Source: an uncultured Prevotella sp. (GTDB lineage: Bacteria > Bacteroidota > Bacteroidia > Bacteroidales > Bacteroidaceae). Taken from it: a stretch of DNA of 64,000 nucleotides. The DNA lies in the NCBI GenBank assembly GCA_944319935.1, contig CALUFM010000006.1, positions 62,001 to 126,000 of the forward strand, given 5' to 3'. A model generated the notes under the pieces. It did not search any database. It saw nothing but the letters and a program-made list of their open reading frames with translations, and was not told where the DNA came from. The number at the start of each line of letters is the position of its first letter. The stretch's first letter is position 1. This document shows positions 60,875-64,000 of the stretch, piece after piece. Both the position numbers and the translations under genes were made by a program.

Positions 60875-62398
60875 TCAGATGTTGTCCTCGATGAGGTTCT
60901 CGCCGGTCATGTCGGCGGGCTGCTCAAGCCCCATGATGTGCAGGATTGACGGGGCGACGTCGGCCAGACGGCCGTTCTTCACGGTCGCGCTGTTGTTGTC
61001 GGTCACGTAGATGAAGGGCACGGGGTTAAGCGAGTGGGCCGTGTTGGGCGTGCCGTCGGCGTTGATGGCGTTGTCGGCGTTGCCGTGGTCGGCAATGATG
61101 ATGGCCTCGTAGCCGTTGGCCTTGGCGGCCTCGATGACGTCCTTCACGCAGTGGTCAACGGCCCATACGGCCTTGGCAATGGCGTGGTAGACGCCGGTGT
61201 GGCCCACCATGTCGCCGTTGGCGAAGTTCACCACGATGAAGTCATACTCCTGCGTGTTGATTGCGCCTACGAGCTTGTCTTTCACCTCATACGCGCTCAT
61301 CTCCGGCTTCAGGTCGTAAGTGGCTACCTTGGGCGACGGCACGAGTATGCGGTCCTCGCCCTCGTAAGGAGCCTCGCGGCCTCCGTTGAAGAAGAACGTC
61401 ACGTGGGCGTACTTCTCGGTCTCGGCCGTGTGTAGCTGCTTCTTGCCCTGCTTGCTGAGGTATTCGCCGAGGGTGTCCTCAACGTTCTCCTTGGGGAACA
61501 GCACGTGTACGCCCTTGAACGAGGCGTCATACGGCGTCATGCAGTAATACTGCAAATCCTTCACGGTGTGCATGCCTTCCTCGGGCATGTCCTGCTGTGT
61601 CAGCACCTGGGTAAGCTCCTTGGCGCGGTCGTTACGGAAGTTGATGAAGATGACCACGTCACCCTCCTTGATTGTGCCGTCAACGGTTGAATTGTTGATG
61701 GGCTTGACAAACTCGTCAGTAACGCCCTCGGCGTAACTTTCCTCCATGGCGCGCACCATGTCGTCATCCTGCTTGCCCTTGCCCTCTACGAGCAGGTCGT
61801 AAGCCTCCTTAACGCGCGCCCAACGCTTGTCGCGGTCCATGGCGTAGAAACGGCCAATGATGCTGGCCACGTGCGCGCCGTTGGCCTTGCATACGCCCTC
61901 AAGCTCGCGGATGAAGCCCGCACCGCTCTTCGGGTCAGTGTCGCGCCCGTCCATGAAGCAGTGTACGTAGACGTCCTTCAAGCCGTACTCCTTGCCTATC
62001 TCGACGAGCTTGAACAAGTGGTCGAGCGACGAGTGTACGCCGCCGTTGGAGGTCAAGCCCATCAGGTGAAGCTTCTTGCCCGTCTTCTGGGCGTAGCTGT
62101 AGGCGTTCACTATCTCAGGGTTCTTCAATATAGAACCGTCCTTGCATGCGCGGTTGATTTTAACCAAGTCCTGATAAACAATCCTGCCCGCGCCGATGTT
62201 GAGGTGTCCCACCTCTGAGTTGCCCATCTGGCCGTCGGGCAGACCCACGTCCTCGCCCGAAGCCTGGAGCTGTGAATGCGGGCTTACGGCGTTAAGATAA
62301 TCAAGATACGGGGTGGGCGTGTTGAAGATGACGTCGCCGTCCCCATGCTTTCCGATACCCCATCCGTCGAGTATCATCAATAATGCTTTCTTTGCCAT
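60875..62398 (-). CDS. gpmI: 2,3-bisphosphoglycerate-independent phosphoglycerate mutase
   Basis: A 507-residue alkaline-phosphatase-superfamily enzyme that interconverts 3- and 2-phosphoglycerate in glycolysis using two Mn ions. Motifs: MILDGWGIG (8-16) with the metal-binding Asp, [14 protein letters not shown] with the catalytic Ser (about 61), [23 protein letters not shown] and the C-terminal ADHGNADN metal ligands. The length is standard. A full-consensus promoter (62424-62454) lies 26 bp upstream. Two different loopless palindromes lie on the two sides of the gene. Confidence 0.97.
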   Translation of the reverse strand: MAKKALLMILDGWGIGKHGDGDVIFNTPTPYLDYLNAVSPHSQLQASGEDVGLPDGQMGNSEVGHLNIGAGRIVYQDLVKINRACKDGSILKNPEIVNAYSYAQKTGKKLHLMGLTSNGGVHSSLDHLFKLVEIGKEYGLKDVYVHCFMDGRDTDPKSGAGFIRELEGVCKANGAHVASIIGRFYAMDRDKRWARVKEAYDLLVEGKGKQDDDMVRAMEESYAEGVTDEFVKPINNSTVDGTIKEGDVVIFINFRNDRAKELTQVLTQQDMPEEGMHTVKDLQYYCMTPYDASFKGVHVLFPKENVEDTLGEYLSKQGKKQLHTAETEKYAHVTFFFNGGREAPYEGEDRILVPSPKVATYDLKPEMSAYEVKDKLVGAINTQEYDFIVVNFANGDMVGHTGVYHAIAKAVWAVDHCVKDVIEAAKANGYEAIIIADHGNADNAINADGTPNTAHSLNPVPFIYVTDNNSATVKNGRLADVAPSILHIMGLEQPADMTGENLIEDNI

Positions 62399-62423
62399 AA
62401 TCTTTGAAATCTAAAATCCAGTG

Positions 62424-62454
62424 CAAAGTTACTGCAAGCTGGGGGAAATGCAAA
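62424..62454 (-). promoter_or_regulatory. Promoter of gpmI
   Basis: Minus strand TTTG (62454-62451), a 19-bp spacer, TAACTTTG (62431-62424). Full Bacteroidota consensus, 26 bp before the ATG. Confidence 0.92.
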
Positions 62455-62493
62455 ATAAAAACGGGAGAAACGATGCTTTTATTTTTATCTTTT

Positions 62494-62538
62494 TTAGGAG
62501 TTAAGGAAGTTAAATAAGTCAAAGGAGTTAAGGACACA
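62494..62538 (-). repeat. R2 element, fragment, upstream of the gpmI promoter
   Basis: Plus strand TTAGGAGTTAAGGAAGTTAA then AAAGGAGTTAAGGACA. It retains the GAGTTAA words and the AAAAAAGAT-type tail on the gpmI side but not the CGCTCGCTG core. Confidence 0.6.
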
Positions 62539-62606
62539 TGTCTTACAGGGAACGACCCTAAAAAAAGAGCGGTTGCCAATACCTGTCATTTAAAATGTAT
62601 GCCACA

Positions 62607-62640
62607 ATCTTTCCATCCAATGCGCATTGGATGGAAAGAT
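62607..62640. repeat. Perfect 34-bp palindrome without a loop
   Basis: Both 17-base halves match exactly: ATCTTTCCATCCAATGC then GCATTGGATGGAAAGAT. It lies 50 bp beyond the stop of the WG-repeat gene and about 210 bp upstream of gpmI. Confidence 0.9.
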
Positions 62641-62692
62641 GGCGGCATAAAGAAAAGATATTATATTTTTATTCGTTGCGAGCAAGCCAATA

Positions 62693-64000
62693 TCAATAAT
62701 AACCTACCGAATCTGCAACCAAGGAGTCTACCGCATAATAATCATCCATAGCTACGCTGTCATAAGCCGCCACATCGTCAACACCCTCGGGCGTCTTCTT
62801 GTTCGACTTGCGGGCGTTCCTTGCCAAGTCAACGCGGTAGCCGTCGTCGAAGTAGTAGCACAGCGTTATCACGCCTTCATCGTAGGCAAGCCCGGCGGCT
62901 GTGCCCTTGGGCGACTCCATGTATCCGCCGTCCACAGACTTGTAGCCCTTGGCCTTCAGCAGCTTCTCAAACTCTTCGGCGACCTTCGCCTCAACCGGCT
63001 CGTACTCTGATATGTCGTATGTGATGAACACCCCGCGCAGCTTGGCGTCGTAATTGAACACGTAACCGGCCGGATACCTGTACGTCCAGTAATAATACGT
63101 CTCATACCTGTATGTCTGCCTTGACAGGTACTTGTCGAACAACAGCAGCACCGTCCTGCCAGTGTTCTCGTTATTGATGGTCAGCGTCATCTCGTCAGAA
63201 TAATAGCTCTCGCCGTATGTAAGCTCGGCCTTGAAGTCGCGCAGGGTCATCTTCCCCGTGTATCCGGCGCACGATGTCTCAGTGAAGCTGTTGGCTATTT
63301 TCTGCGCATAGTCCTTGGGGTCGAGGTAGTTGCTCTTCACCACGTTCACGTAATCGAGCGAATAATCTGAAATGTTCACATTGGTCACGTCCTCCCCCTT
63401 GTCGTTCACCAAGGTCTTAGTCTTGCCGTTGCCCACCACGAAGACGTCATCGCGCAGCTTGTCGATTTCCTCGTACTTGAAGTCAAGCACGACATTGTCC
63501 TCATAGTCTATGACGCCGAACTTGTCGTCCTTTTTCGCGAAATACCGGCCTTCGCCAATGTTATATAGCAGGTCATACTTGGCGCGCAGGATGATGTTGT
63601 TCTCCTTGTCCTTCAGGCCGAACATGTCACCCTCAATGAACACCGAGCGTCCGTCGCCATACGTGCAAAGGTTCACCATATAAGTTGACGTAGTGTCATT
63701 GAGATTGCACAGGCTGTAAACCTTCTTCCCTGTCTTGTCAAGGTATATGATTTCATCGTCTTTCACCACCGGCAGGTAGCCTTCGCTATACGAGCCTATG
63801 GCCTTGTAGTCTTTCGAGGTGAACTTGAACAGTTCCTTGCCGTCGGTGTCAACGGCGTAGTACGTCGTCACGTCGCTGGCCACGTCTTTCGTGGCGCACA
63901 CGGCCACGCCGTCGTTGAACCACGACACATCGTCATACTTGGCCTTGATTACAATGTTGCCCTTCTTGTCAAGGAAGCCCCACTTGTCAGCATCATCCAT
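62693..64000 (-). CDS. WG-repeat-containing protein (N-terminus beyond window)
   Basis: 435 visible residues, open to the window edge. At least three WG-type beta repeats are visible: KWGFLDKKGNIVIKAKYDDV, MFGLKDKENNIILRAKYDLL and KFGVIDYEDNVVLDFKYEEI. The C-terminal half (about 235-435) is a different, Tyr-rich domain followed by an acidic tail with alternating Asp, Ser and Val. WG repeats form propeller-like surfaces in cell-envelope or secreted proteins. Function is unknown. The Met at 64000 is probably internal, since a WG unit begins at once and no signal peptide is present. The true start lies to the right. Confidence 0.82.
   Translation of the reverse strand: MDDADKWGFLDKKGNIVIKAKYDDVSWFNDGVAVCATKDVASDVTTYYAVDTDGKELFKFTSKDYKAIGSYSEGYLPVVKDDEIIYLDKTGKKVYSLCNLNDTTSTYMVNLCTYGDGRSVFIEGDMFGLKDKENNIILRAKYDLLYNIGEGRYFAKKDDKFGVIDYEDNVVLDFKYEEIDKLRDDVFVVGNGKTKTLVNDKGEDVTNVNISDYSLDYVNVVKSNYLDPKDYAQKIANSFTETSCAGYTGKMTLRDFKAELTYGESYYSDEMTLTINNENTGRTVLLLFDKYLSRQTYRYETYYYWTYRYPAGYVFNYDAKLRGVFITYDISEYEPVEAKVAEEFEKLLKAKGYKSVDGGYMESPKGTAAGLAYDEGVITLCYYFDDGYRVDLARNARKSNKKTPEGVDDVAAYDSVAMDDYYAVDSLVADSVGYY

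Overview
This window looks like chromosomal DNA from a Bacteroidota member, most likely Prevotellaceae. The evidence is: promoters of the form TTTG-N19/20-TAnnTTTG (five near-perfect cases); A-rich leaders without Shine-Dalgarno sequences; a T9SS-type C-terminal tail; and families largely confined to the phylum (GLPGLI, DUF4292, DUF3109, PCMD, glycine-lipid acyltransferases, TPR-transmembrane-HTH regulators, the FtsL-like gene in the dcw cluster). Coding DNA is GC-rich. One stretch (about 10.2-12.8 kb) is clearly AT-richer. The genus is an inference. I see no rRNA, IS element, prophage or CRISPR array.

Layout. 0-5.8 kb: partial FKBP isomerase, sirtuin, OPT transporter, M6 protease. 5.9-13.2 kb: gyrB, rpsT and tRNA-Glu (minus), recO, a small outer-membrane protein, and an AT-rich divergent pair (unknown lipoprotein and TPR-HTH regulator). 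13.6-20.4 kb (minus): yqeY-ftsZ-ftsA-ftsQ-murC-murG. 21.1-25.8 kb (minus): EnvC-like factor, DUF4292 lipoprotein, TPR lipoprotein, dut; then divergent dgt. 27.6-35 kb: TonB-type receptor with a GLPGLI partner, ung, DUF3109, and a two-gene glycine-lipid operon. 35.7-45.8 kb (plus): mraZ-rsmH-ftsL-ftsI-murE-mraY-murD-ftsW. 46-64 kb: AraC regulator, ferritin, EptA, an outer-membrane/PCMD pair, Na/Pi transporter, TGS-kinase, a giant 2-hydroxyacyl-CoA dehydratase activase, gpmI and a WG-repeat protein.

Two themes stand out. First, the division/cell-wall (dcw) cluster is in two halves, ftsW end and murG start, on opposite strands. A single 25 kb inversion (about 20.5-45.9 kb) would rejoin them in the usual order, and repeat-derived DNA lies at both ends. 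A triple 10-bp MraZ-type operator precedes mraZ.

Second, almost every gap above 150 bp holds one or more inverted-repeat elements. I separate at least eight families, called R1 to R8 here. R1: GGCC-hairpins after stop codons. R2: GAGTTAAAG elements with perfect 52-57 bp arms, often ending at a start codon. R3: ATTCATAATGCA elements. R4: AATTGAAAATGG elements. R5: AGCAGACAAG elements. R6: a GGGGCAGAC hairpin. R7: a CCTCCCC hairpin. R8: a GGCCTATTAGG element. There are also two loopless palindromes around gpmI. Several elements supply the start codon, last codons or stop codons of real genes.
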